Positions 17,887 through 25,161 of a stretch of 64,000 nt of DNA are shown here, in pieces. Each line of letters starts with the position of its first letter. Positions within the stretch are counted from its first letter, which is position 1. The stretch is from Bacteroides sp. MSB163 (GTDB taxonomy: Bacteria > Bacteroidota > Bacteroidia > Bacteroidales > Bacteroidaceae): contig NZ_CP143867.1 of the NCBI RefSeq assembly GCF_036416795.1, positions 2,341,001 to 2,405,000 on the forward strand, read 5' to 3'. Both the position numbers and the translations under genes were made by a program. A model generated the notes under the pieces. The model was not told where the DNA came from. It saw nothing but the letters and a program-made list of their open reading frames with translations, and did not search any database.

Positions 17887-18267
17887 ATGGCTATAAGAAT
17901 AGTTGGTGTCGATTTACCTCAAAATAAAAGAGGTGAAGTTGCGTTGACCTATATCTATGGAATAGGTCGTAGTAGTTCAGCAAAGATTTTAGATAAAGCT
18001 GGTGTAGATAAAGACCTGAAGGTGAAAGACTGGACGGATGATCAAGCTGCCAAGATTCGTGAGATCATTGGTGCAGAATTTAAAGTAGAAGGTGATCTTC
18101 GCTCGGAAGTTCAATTGAACATCAAACGTTTGATGGATATTGGTTGTTACCGTGGTGTACGTCATCGTATCGGTTTGCCTGTAAGAGGACAGAGCACAAA
18201 GAATAATGCTCGTACTCGTAAAGGTAGAAAGAAAACCGTTGCAAATAAGAAAAAAGCTACTAAATAA
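17887..18267 (+). CDS. rpsM: 30S ribosomal protein S13
   Basis: S13 forms bridges from the 30S head to the 50S subunit. The 126-residue protein has the MAIRIVGVDLPQNKRGEVAL start and the CYRGVRHRIGLPVRGQSTKNNARTRKG-type C-terminus with a lysine-rich tail. It begins the alpha part of the cluster. Confidence 0.98.
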   Translation: MAIRIVGVDLPQNKRGEVALTYIYGIGRSSSAKILDKAGVDKDLKVKDWTDDQAAKIREIIGAEFKVEGDLRSEVQLNIKRLMDIGCYRGVRHRIGLPVRGQSTKNNARTRKGRKKTVANKKKATK

Positions 18268-18278
18268 TAATTGTTGAT

Positions 18279-18668
18279 ATGGCAAAAAAAACAGTTGCAG
18301 CAAAGAAGAGAAATGTGAAAGTTGACGCTAATGGACAGTTGCATGTTCATTCATCTTTCAACAATATTATTGTTTCTCTTGCAAACAGTGAAGGGCAGAT
18401 TATTTCTTGGTCATCTGCTGGTAAAATGGGATTTAGAGGTTCTAAGAAGAACACTCCTTATGCAGCACAGATGGCTGCCCAAGATTGTGCAAAGATAGCA
18501 TTTGATCTTGGCCTGAGAAAGGTAAAAGCATATGTGAAGGGTCCAGGTAACGGACGTGAGTCTGCTATTAGAACTATTCATGGTGCAGGTATCGAAGTTA
18601 CTGAAATCGTTGATGTAACTCCGCTTCCACATAATGGTTGTCGTCCTCCGAAAAGACGTAGAGTTTAA
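18279..18668 (+). CDS. rpsK: 30S ribosomal protein S11
   Basis: S11 lines the 30S platform near the mRNA exit. The 129-residue protein has the HSSFNNIIVSLANSEG segment and the C-terminal DVTPLPHNGCRPPKRRRV signature. A 116-nt leader separates it from rpsD. Confidence 0.98.
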   Translation: MAKKTVAAKKRNVKVDANGQLHVHSSFNNIIVSLANSEGQIISWSSAGKMGFRGSKKNTPYAAQMAAQDCAKIAFDLGLRKVKAYVKGPGNGRESAIRTIHGAGIEVTEIVDVTPLPHNGCRPPKRRRV

Positions 18669-18672
18669 GATT

Positions 18673-18733
18673 TACCTTTAATAAAAATGATCTTGATTTT
18701 GTTTTTGGATTACATTAATTTCTCTCTGTAATC
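18673..18733 (+). promoter_or_regulatory. rpsD leader: promoter-like box and hairpin
   Basis: The 116-nt gap before rpsD holds TACCTTTA (18673-18680), one base off the -7 consensus. It also has a 7-bp stem, GATTACA (18708-18714) with TGTAATC (18727-18733). S4 is an autoregulator in several bacteria, so this could be a leader; that role is inference. Confidence 0.3.
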
Positions 18734-18784
18734 GCGGCTGCAACAAATTGAGTTCATGAATAAAACAATTAAAATTTAAAAGAA

Positions 18785-19390
18785 ATGGCTAGATATACTG
18801 GACCAAAATCAAGAATAGCCCGTAAATTCGGTGAAGGTATCTTCGGAGCAGATAAAGTATTGTCAAAGAAGAACTATCCTCCCGGACAACACGGTAATTC
18901 CAGAAAAAGAAAAACTTCTGAGTATGGTGTTCAACTTCGTGAGAAACAGAAGGCCAAATACACCTATGGAGTTTTAGAGAAACAATTCCGCAACCTGTTT
19001 GAAAAGGCAGAAACAGCTAAAGGTATTACCGGTGAAATTCTGCTTCAGTTGCTCGAAGGTCGTCTTGATAACATTGTATTCCGTTTAGGTATTGCTCCTA
19101 CTCGTGCAGCTGCTCGTCAGTTGGTGGGTCACAAGCATATTACTGTGGATGGTGAAGTGGTAAATATTCCTTCATTTGCAGTAAAACCGGGTCAGGTAAT
19201 TGGTGTTCGTGAAAGATCTAAATCTTTGGAAGTAATTGCTAATTCACTGGCTGGCTTTAACCACAGCAAATATCCTTGGTTGGAATGGGATGATAACTCT
19301 AAGGTTGGTAAATTGTTGCATGTACCTGAAAGAGCAGACATTCCTGAAAACATTAAAGAGCATTTGATTGTAGAATTGTATTCTAAATAA
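18785..19390 (+). CDS. rpsD: 30S ribosomal protein S4
   Basis: S4 is a primary 16S rRNA binder and regulator. The 201-residue protein starts MARYTGPKSRIARKFGE, without the N-terminal CxxC zinc site of some bacteria. It has the S4 RNA-binding domain LEGRLDNIVFRLGIAPTRAAARQLVGHKHI (about residues 90-120). rpoA follows after 13 nt. Confidence 0.98.
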   Translation: MARYTGPKSRIARKFGEGIFGADKVLSKKNYPPGQHGNSRKRKTSEYGVQLREKQKAKYTYGVLEKQFRNLFEKAETAKGITGEILLQLLEGRLDNIVFRLGIAPTRAAARQLVGHKHITVDGEVVNIPSFAVKPGQVIGVRERSKSLEVIANSLAGFNHSKYPWLEWDDNSKVGKLLHVPERADIPENIKEHLIVELYSK

Positions 19391-19403
19391 AATAATTAAT
19401 TTC

Positions 19404-20396
19404 ATGGCGATATTAGCATTTCAAAAACCTGATAAAGTATTAATGTTGGAAGCGGATTCTAGATTCGGTAAATTCGAATTTCGTCCGTTGGAGCCCGGTT
19501 TTGGTATTACCGTTGGTAATGCACTACGCCGCATCCTGCTTTCGTCATTAGAGGGTTTTGCTATCACTACTATCAAAATAGATGGTGTTGAGCATGAGTT
19601 CTCTAGCGTACCGGGAGTTAAAGAGGATGTTACTAACATTATCTTGAATCTGAAACAGGTGAGATTCAAGCAAGTAGTTGAAGAATTCGAAAGTGAGAAA
19701 GTAAGTATTACAATCGAAAATTCTAGTGAATTTAAAGCAGGTGACATAGGTAAGTATTTGACTGGATTTGAAGTGTTAAATCCTGAATTAGTTATTTGTC
19801 ATTTAGATTCTAAAGCAACTATGCAAATCGATATTACGATTAACAAAGGTCGTGGATATGTTCCGGCTGATGAAAATCGCGAATATTGCACGGATGTTAA
19901 CGTAATTCCTATCGATTCCATTTATACACCGATACGTAATGTGAAGTATCAGATTGAACCGTTCCGTGTTGAACAAAAGACGGACTACGACAAATTGGTA
20001 CTTGAGATTACTACCGACGGTTCTATTCATCCGAAGGAAGCGCTGAAAGAAGCTGCAAAGATTCTGATTTATCACTTCATGCTCTTCTCTGATGAGAAGA
20101 TTACATTGGAAAGCAATGATGTGGATGGCAATGAAGAATTTGATGAAGAAGTATTGCACATGCGTCAATTGTTGAAAACTAAACTTGTTGATATGGACTT
20201 ATCAGTTCGTGCCCTCAACTGCTTGAAGGCTGCCGATGTAGAAACATTGGGTGATTTGGTACAATTCAATAAGACGGATTTACTGAAATTCAGAAACTTC
20301 GGAAAGAAATCGCTTACTGAGCTTGATGATTTGCTGGAAAGTCTGAATCTTTCGTTTGGAACCGATATTTCTAAATATAAATTAGATAAAGAATAA
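19404..20396 (+). CDS. rpoA: RNA polymerase alpha subunit
   Basis: Alpha dimerises to seed polymerase assembly and contacts regulators. The 330 residues show the N-terminal domain (FRPLEPGFGITVGNALRRILLSS, about residues 27-49) and a C-terminal helix-hairpin-helix domain (LSVRALNCLKAADVETLGDL to FGKKSLTELDDLL, about 268-312) joined by an acidic linker. rplQ starts 3 nt after its stop. Confidence 0.98.
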   Translation: MAILAFQKPDKVLMLEADSRFGKFEFRPLEPGFGITVGNALRRILLSSLEGFAITTIKIDGVEHEFSSVPGVKEDVTNIILNLKQVRFKQVVEEFESEKVSITIENSSEFKAGDIGKYLTGFEVLNPELVICHLDSKATMQIDITINKGRGYVPADENREYCTDVNVIPIDSIYTPIRNVKYQIEPFRVEQKTDYDKLVLEITTDGSIHPKEALKEAAKILIYHFMLFSDEKITLESNDVDGNEEFDEEVLHMRQLLKTKLVDMDLSVRALNCLKAADVETLGDLVQFNKTDLLKFRNFGKKSLTELDDLLESLNLSFGTDISKYKLDKE

Positions 20397-20399
20397 AAA

Positions 20400-20909
20400 A
20401 TGAGACATAATAAGAAATTCAATCATTTAGGTCGTACTGCTTCTCACAGAAACGCGATGTTATCTAACATGGCATGTTCTTTGATTAAGCACAAAAGAAT
20501 CACTACGACTGTTGCAAAGGCTAAAGCTCTGAAGAAGTTTGTTGAGCCTTTGATTACAAAGTCAAAGGATGACACGACTAACTCTCGTCGTGTTGTATTC
20601 AGCAATCTGCAAGACAAGCAAGTTGTAACGGAGCTGTTCAAGGAAATCTCTGTGAAGATTGCTGACCGTCCGGGTGGTTATACTCGTATCATCAAGACAG
20701 GACACCGTCTAGGTGATAACGCTGAAATGTGCTTTATTGAACTCGTTGATTACAACGAAAACATGGCTAAGGAAAAGGTTGCTAAGAAAGCTACTCGTAC
20801 CCGCCGTTCTAAGAAAGCTGCTACTGAAGTTGCTGCTCCGGCAGAAGCTCCGGTTGCTGAAGCACCGACAGTTGAAGAGGCAAAAGCGGAAGAAGCTAAA
20901 GCTGAATAA
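20400..20909 (+). CDS. rplQ: 50S ribosomal protein L17 with acidic C-terminal extension
   Basis: L17 lies at the tunnel exit rim. The family core (residues 1 to about 117: MRHNKKFNHLGRTASHRNAM ... GDNAEMCFIELVDYN) is followed by an unusual tail. The tail is a basic stretch (KKATRTRRSKKA) and then repeats of Ala, Pro and Glu to residue 169. The extension is low-complexity and has no recognisable domain. It ends the ribosomal cluster; a strong terminator follows. Confidence 0.97.
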   Translation: MRHNKKFNHLGRTASHRNAMLSNMACSLIKHKRITTTVAKAKALKKFVEPLITKSKDDTTNSRRVVFSNLQDKQVVTELFKEISVKIADRPGGYTRIIKTGHRLGDNAEMCFIELVDYNENMAKEKVAKKATRTRRSKKAATEVAAPAEAPVAEAPTVEEAKAEEAKAE

Positions 20910-20930
20910 ATCGACTATTCTTTTCAATAT

Positions 20931-20968
20931 AAAAGCCGTCTCTTGTGAAAGGGACGGCTTTTTTTTAC
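20931..20968 (+). terminator. Terminator of the S10-spc-alpha cluster
   Basis: AAAAGCCGTC at 20931-20940 pairs with the GGACGGCTTTT arm at 20952-20962, continuing into a run of eight T. It is a canonical intrinsic terminator 22 nt after rplQ. Confidence 0.85.
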
Positions 20969-21063
20969 TCTGCATTCGGATATTTTGGGAGGAAAGAAGA
21001 TATATCTTTCCTAAACATTCATTAAAAGGTTCTACTATTAAACAATTAAATGAAACAAACTGT

Positions 21064-21071
21064 TATCTTTG
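21064..21071 (+). promoter_or_regulatory. Promoter -7 element, near-leaderless
   Basis: TATCTTTG is a perfect -7 element. It ends only 9 nt before the ATG at 21081, so the transcript would have almost no leader. A -33 TTTG is not evident. Confidence 0.5.
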
Positions 21072-21080
21072 CAGATAGAT

Positions 21081-21515
21081 ATGGCAAAGTTTCTGAAGGT
21101 GATATTATTCCTGATCCTCGCTACTGCCTTTTGTGGAAGTGTGAGTGATGCATTTACCGTACAGACGGTAGATGAAATGGTTATTACCGCTCAAGTTAGT
21201 TTAGGGGAAGAGGGGAATAAGCAGCGAAATGATGTTCGGCAAGGAAGTTATATTCCAGCTCCGAAATTGCCATACTTGTCAGATGCAGAACTTGCAAGTT
21301 CCGCTGGAACTACTCAGTTGCTCACCTTTTCACGTGCGCAACGTTCGTATACAACAGAATATATCCTTTCGTTAAAAGACATGATAGAGCGGCTGGCTCA
21401 TCGTGACGATGTACTGTCATTGCATCGCTCGAAGTTGTTTGATACCAGCACCTCTTATCGCTGCCACCCTGCGTGTGAATATTATATATTTACGCTCAGG
21501 CGAATTATCATTTAG
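21081..21515 (+). CDS. Small secreted protein of unknown function
   Basis: This protein of 144 residues has a clear signal peptide (MAKFLKVILFLILATAFCGS, cleavage likely near residues 20-25). The mature part has no domain I recognise. It ends with CHPACEYYIFTLRRIII. The frame is open from a TTG at 21069, but that codon overlaps the -7 promoter element, so ATG 21081 is preferred. Two cysteines near the C-terminus (CHPAC) could form a disulfide or bind metal. It stands alone between the rplQ terminator and the next gene. Confidence 0.6.
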   Translation: MAKFLKVILFLILATAFCGSVSDAFTVQTVDEMVITAQVSLGEEGNKQRNDVRQGSYIPAPKLPYLSDAELASSAGTTQLLTFSRAQRSYTTEYILSLKDMIERLAHRDDVLSLHRSKLFDTSTSYRCHPACEYYIFTLRRIII

Positions 21516-21624
21516 ACGTTTGAATGAATTCAGATTTTTTTGCCTTATGTGGTCATAGACTGTACGAGGTGATTATTGGTATTTTTATCAGTTAAACTTT
21601 TATTCATTTTAAACGATTTAAATT

Positions 21625-22164
21625 ATGGCAACTCAAGCAATTGACGCAACTATTTTTGCGTCTACACACCCCGATATCGCAAAACGCACAAGTGTCTCCG
21701 GACTAATTTTTTCAGTGGCAATGCTACTGTTAGGTATCCTTATATTCGCATCAACTTTTGAAGTAACTGACCGCTCATCTACGCTTAGTATGTTGTTGAT
21801 GGTGTTAGGTACGGCATTTTTCCTCTTAGGAATATTCCGTTTGTTTTGGAAATCTAAAGAAGTGGTATACATTCCGACAGGAAGTATTACTAAGGAACGC
21901 AGTGTGTTCTTCGATTTGAAACACATGGGTAAGTTGAAAGAGATGATTGAAAAGGGCCAGCTTTCTATTGAAGAAGGTGTAAAGAGTGAAGGAAGCGGTA
22001 ATGTACGTTTGGATGTTATACTTTCTCAAGATAATAAATTTGCAGCCGTTCAGCTGTTTCAGTTTGTGCCTTATACATACACTCCGATAACCTCTGTACA
22101 TTATTATACAGGGAATGACGCAGCAACCGTATCGGCTTTCTTGGCGAAGTGTAGAGTGAACTAA
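21625..22164 (+). CDS. Two-helix membrane protein of unknown function
   Basis: The protein has 179 residues. Two hydrophobic segments (about residues 24-42 and 54-72) form a membrane hairpin. A soluble C-terminal domain of about 100 residues follows, including the conserved-looking VYIPTGSITKERSVFFDLKHMGKL. No family was recognised. The short loop (FEVTDRSSTL) and lack of a signal peptide suggest an inner-membrane protein with most of its mass on the cytoplasmic side. A terminator hairpin just after the stop overlaps the end of the convergent MutS-like gene. Confidence 0.65.
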   Translation: MATQAIDATIFASTHPDIAKRTSVSGLIFSVAMLLLGILIFASTFEVTDRSSTLSMLLMVLGTAFFLLGIFRLFWKSKEVVYIPTGSITKERSVFFDLKHMGKLKEMIEKGQLSIEEGVKSEGSGNVRLDVILSQDNKFAAVQLFQFVPYTYTPITSVHYYTGNDAATVSAFLAKCRVN

Positions 22165-22196
22165 CCCTCAGGATTTCTGGGCTTAACTTTGAAGTT

Positions 22197-22233
22197 ATGG
22201 GGATCAGTCGGTAACGGCTATCCCCATTTTTTT
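22197..22233 (+). terminator. Terminator between convergent genes
   Basis: ATGGGGAT at 22197-22204 pairs with ATCCCCAT at 22220-22227 and runs into TTTTTT. It serves the + strand gene at 21625 and lies over the last codons of the MutS-like gene on the other strand. Confidence 0.75.
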
Positions 22234-24015
22234 CATCAGGAAACAGGCATTCATATTCTGAGCTACCCCTTCGCGCAGACGATAAGAAAAAGTCAGTTCA
22301 TTACCTGTGATGTCGGCTTCGAATCGGTAATTATGGATATCATCAGGATAAATGTCGGCAAGCGTGCCGAGCATCAGGTCGTGAGTAGCGATGATACCAT
22401 TTGTCTGTAAAGTCATGAATTGTTTGATAAGGGCGAGCGAGCCTTTCTGCTTATCCATGGAGTTGGTTCCTTTTAGAATCTCATCAAGGATGATGAAAAA
22501 CTCTTCACCGGCTTGTAGTTTGTCGATGATAAGTTTCAGACGTTTCAGTTCTGCAAAGAAATAGGATTCATTATCATTCAGGGAGTCGCTGGTGCGCAGA
22601 CTGGTGATGAGCTGAACAGGATACAGTTCCATACTCCGGGCGCAAACGGGGGTGCCGATGCAAGCCAGCAAATAATTGATGCCTACCGTACGAAGATACG
22701 TACTTTTGCCTGCCATATTTGCTCCGGTGATAATAATGAAGAAAGGACGTTTTTTTATATCAATGTCATTGCGTACACATTTGTCGCGGTTTATCAGTGG
22801 ATGTCCCATAGATACGGCGCAGAGACTGAAAGACTGGGTGGTGATAGTAGGGTAGGAGTAATCCGGATGATTATAGGCGAATGTGGCCAGTGAACACAGA
22901 GCATCCATGTGAGCGATAGCTGTCAGCCAGCGTGGCAGTTCAGAAGCATATTGCTCTTTCCATCCTTCAATCTGTATGATTTTGCGGATTTCCCAGAAGA
23001 ATAATCCGTTGAGGGTGGCATATATGTAGGCGTTGTTTCGCTGATCGAGTTCGTTCATAAGCTTGCTTAGACGCTGAATGGAGTGAGAAGCTGTTTGTTT
23101 TTCATCACCGATCCATTCTCTCACTTCCTTCAATATCGGACTTTTCATGAGCTGATTTTCTATAAGTCGGAGTAGATTGGCGTACGTTGCTAATATCTGT
23201 AGCTTCTTTCCGTAGACAGCTTGCATTTTAGTGATTTTACTAGTGAAACAAAAGCTGGCAAAAACAAAGCATAACCATAGAATACCGAAAACTGTGAACG
23301 GAATAATGCCTGCAATAGCCAATGCTATACATAAGATATTTATTCCACCCGCCAATAGCGGTAGCATGCGAAAGAAAATATTCTTCCGGAAGACACTGGG
23401 ACTCTTAGCCCATGCCTTTAATTCATCTTCATCAGCAGCTTTCCCTTTATAGAGCATTCCCAGAATACGGAATTCTTGTCGAAAGTTCAATTCCGGTGCC
23501 AGTTGGCGAATGGCTTCCTGTCGGGATTCTATCTCTTTCTTATTTACAAGGTGCGTGCCCAGCCAATTGGCTAACAAGCTCTTTCCAAGTTGCGTACAGG
23601 TACGGTTTATATACTGAAAAAGAGAATGTGGCCCAAACACATCCAGGTCATAACTGTACAGGTGTGCTGGATTGATAAATTCTGCTCCGTCTTCAAAAGA
23701 GGATGTGTCATAATTCAGTGCCGAAAGTTCTTGCTCATTGATTGTTATCTTTTTTTCCAGATAATCTTTCCGGTGAAACAGCCGGTTGTGATATTTTATC
23801 AACAGGATAAAAGGCAGAAGTGTAACGGTAATGATCCCTGTTAATACTATCCAGCCTGATGACCAGAAATATATAATTCCCGCAATTCCTGCTACAAATA
23901 ACAATAATCGCAGTGAGCCTATGCGGTAAATCTTGTTTTGTACTTTATTTAATTCCGAACGTCCTTCTTCAGCAATGCGCTGATAAGTGGCGGTTATTTC
24001 ATCGATTGTGTTCAT
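22204..24015 (-). CDS. MutS-like ATPase with membrane segments
   Basis: The C-terminal MutS ATPase domain is clear: Walker A TGANMAGKSTYLRT (about residues 428-441), the Walker B region EEFFIILDEILKGTNS and the family motif IIATHDLMLG. The N-terminal part lacks the mismatch-recognition domain. It carries hydrophobic hairpins (about residues 28-70 and 220-260), suggesting membrane anchoring. With 603 residues it is shorter than MutS. Similar MutS-domain membrane proteins are common in Bacteroidota, and a role in mismatch repair is not supported. The ATG at 24015 was chosen because the upstream in-frame TTG at 24036 falls inside the promoter. Confidence 0.85.
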   Translation of the reverse strand: MNTIDEITATYQRIAEEGRSELNKVQNKIYRIGSLRLLLFVAGIAGIIYFWSSGWIVLTGIITVTLLPFILLIKYHNRLFHRKDYLEKKITINEQELSALNYDTSSFEDGAEFINPAHLYSYDLDVFGPHSLFQYINRTCTQLGKSLLANWLGTHLVNKKEIESRQEAIRQLAPELNFRQEFRILGMLYKGKAADEDELKAWAKSPSVFRKNIFFRMLPLLAGGINILCIALAIAGIIPFTVFGILWLCFVFASFCFTSKITKMQAVYGKKLQILATYANLLRLIENQLMKSPILKEVREWIGDEKQTASHSIQRLSKLMNELDQRNNAYIYATLNGLFFWEIRKIIQIEGWKEQYASELPRWLTAIAHMDALCSLATFAYNHPDYSYPTITTQSFSLCAVSMGHPLINRDKCVRNDIDIKKRPFFIIITGANMAGKSTYLRTVGINYLLACIGTPVCARSMELYPVQLITSLRTSDSLNDNESYFFAELKRLKLIIDKLQAGEEFFIILDEILKGTNSMDKQKGSLALIKQFMTLQTNGIIATHDLMLGTLADIYPDDIHNYRFEADITGNELTFSYRLREGVAQNMNACFLMKKMGIAVTD

Positions 24016-24033
24016 TCTATTGTCTCTTTGCTG

Positions 24034-24065
24034 CAAAGGTAAAATAAGCCTGCTTTATAACCAAA
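24034..24065 (-). promoter_or_regulatory. Promoter of the MutS-like gene
   Basis: On the minus strand, TTTG (24062-24065), a 20-nt spacer and TACCTTTG (24034-24041) match the Bacteroides promoter exactly. The start site should fall about 10-15 nt before the ATG at 24015. Confidence 0.75.
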
Positions 24066-24351
24066 TGCTTTATCTGCTTTCTCTTGTTCTAATTAAGAAC
24101 TTAGCATCCATATTTATGTTTCCTTTTAGAGAACCGTTTGTTTCACCTAGAAGAAACTTGCAGTTCCAAGTGATGAAGCGATTCTTCTTCATCGAGGTAG
24201 TAGGTTTCCGCCTTAGATATCCCTTTGATGAATATTACTTATTTTTCCAGTTACTCACAACTTTGAAGCGTATTATGCAGTACAGAGATAAGCCCAAGTA
24301 TAAATATGCATGAACATAAATCTGCCGTAATTGCATTTTTCTTTTCAATAA

Positions 24352-24383
24352 TTTGCTCTTCTTGGATAAATAATGTAACTTTC
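24352..24383 (+). promoter_or_regulatory. Promoter of the gene at 24422
   Basis: TTTG (24352-24355), a 20-nt spacer and TAACTTTC (24376-24383) match the Bacteroides promoter with one mismatch in the -7 box. Confidence 0.5.
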
Positions 24384-24421
24384 GCTCAGATAAAACTGTT
24401 TTAGAAAGAAAAGCTTGGGGT

Positions 24422-25048
24422 ATGAAAAGGTGGTGGTTATTAAGCATATTCGGATTATTGGTTGCTTTGCATGGGAGCGCCCAGCAAGTGATATATGCCA
24501 ATTTGAAGGAACTGGTGGAAGATCGTGGCGACACACTCTCCACATTGAAGATAGAGAAGCGCTCCAAGAATCAGATTTTACTGATGGGAGGTGCTGACTA
24601 TCGCATCTCGGTAGATGACAATCCCGGTCTCTGCCGATATTTGAAATCCCGTTGTTATGCGGTGAGGGCTGACTCGGCGTTATACGTCAACTGTAAGAAA
24701 GTGCGTTATAAACGTTTCCGTTTCGGCGGTTGGTACGCCCCTGCCACCTGGATACAGGGGAAAATTTATTTCTACGCACAGCCTGTAGGATCTGTGGCGG
24801 CAAGTACCACACAGCCTGCCGACGCTACGAAGCTGGGTGGAGATGTCGGTACGGCTATTGCCGCTTCGGGGCTGGTCAATGCGCGGGTTTATTATGAACT
24901 GAATCCGGAAACGGGTAAAGTAGAGTTCGTAGGGAAAGACAAAATGCTACAGCTACTAAAAAATGAGCCGGAACTTCTGAACGCCTTCTTACAGGAAAGC
25001 AGTGAAAGTGCGGAAGTTACAGGTAAATACTTACTGCGCTTAAAATGA
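24422..25048 (+). CDS. Secreted or periplasmic protein of unknown function
   Basis: The 208-residue protein begins with a signal peptide (MKRWWLLSIFGLLVALHGSAQ, likely cut after Ala20 or Gln21). The mature part is rich in strands and basic residues. It includes CRYLKSRCYAVRADSALYVNC and a small-residue loop (SVAASTTQPADATKLGG). It resembles a Bacteroidales family of small exported proteins; I think it may be DUF6563 but cannot confirm that. It is monocistronic, with its own promoter and a terminator downstream. Confidence 0.7.
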   Translation: MKRWWLLSIFGLLVALHGSAQQVIYANLKELVEDRGDTLSTLKIEKRSKNQILLMGGADYRISVDDNPGLCRYLKSRCYAVRADSALYVNCKKVRYKRFRFGGWYAPATWIQGKIYFYAQPVGSVAASTTQPADATKLGGDVGTAIAASGLVNARVYYELNPETGKVEFVGKDKMLQLLKNEPELLNAFLQESSESAEVTGKYLLRLK

Positions 25049-25060
25049 CTAAATGGTAAA

Positions 25061-25100
25061 TAAATCCCGGTATTACTTGTTGATATCGGGATTTATTTCT
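25061..25100 (+). terminator. Terminator after the gene at 24422
   Basis: TAAATCCCG (25061-25069) pairs with CGGGATTTA (25087-25095), followed by TTTCT. The perfect 9-bp stem isolates the hut operon from upstream transcription. Confidence 0.75.
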
Positions 25101-25161
25101 ATATTGCGGCATATTACGGAAGTAAACTGATGACATTTTGTAACCTTTCATCCTGTATGTT

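Larger units (their letters stand above)
24016..24421. other. Divergent intergenic region with small hairpins
   Basis: This 406-bp A/T-rich gap separates the MutS-like gene from the gene at 24422. It contains one promoter for each and, between them, short hairpins: GTTTC/GAAAC (24140-24157) and GATGAAG/CTTCATC (24172-24193). No coding potential was seen; short open frames there overlap both promoters. Confidence 0.5.

Noticed and set aside
24015..24036. TTG start for the MutS-like gene at 24036
   Set aside because: That codon overlaps the perfect -7 box of the gene's promoter; the ATG at 24015 is downstream of the expected start site.
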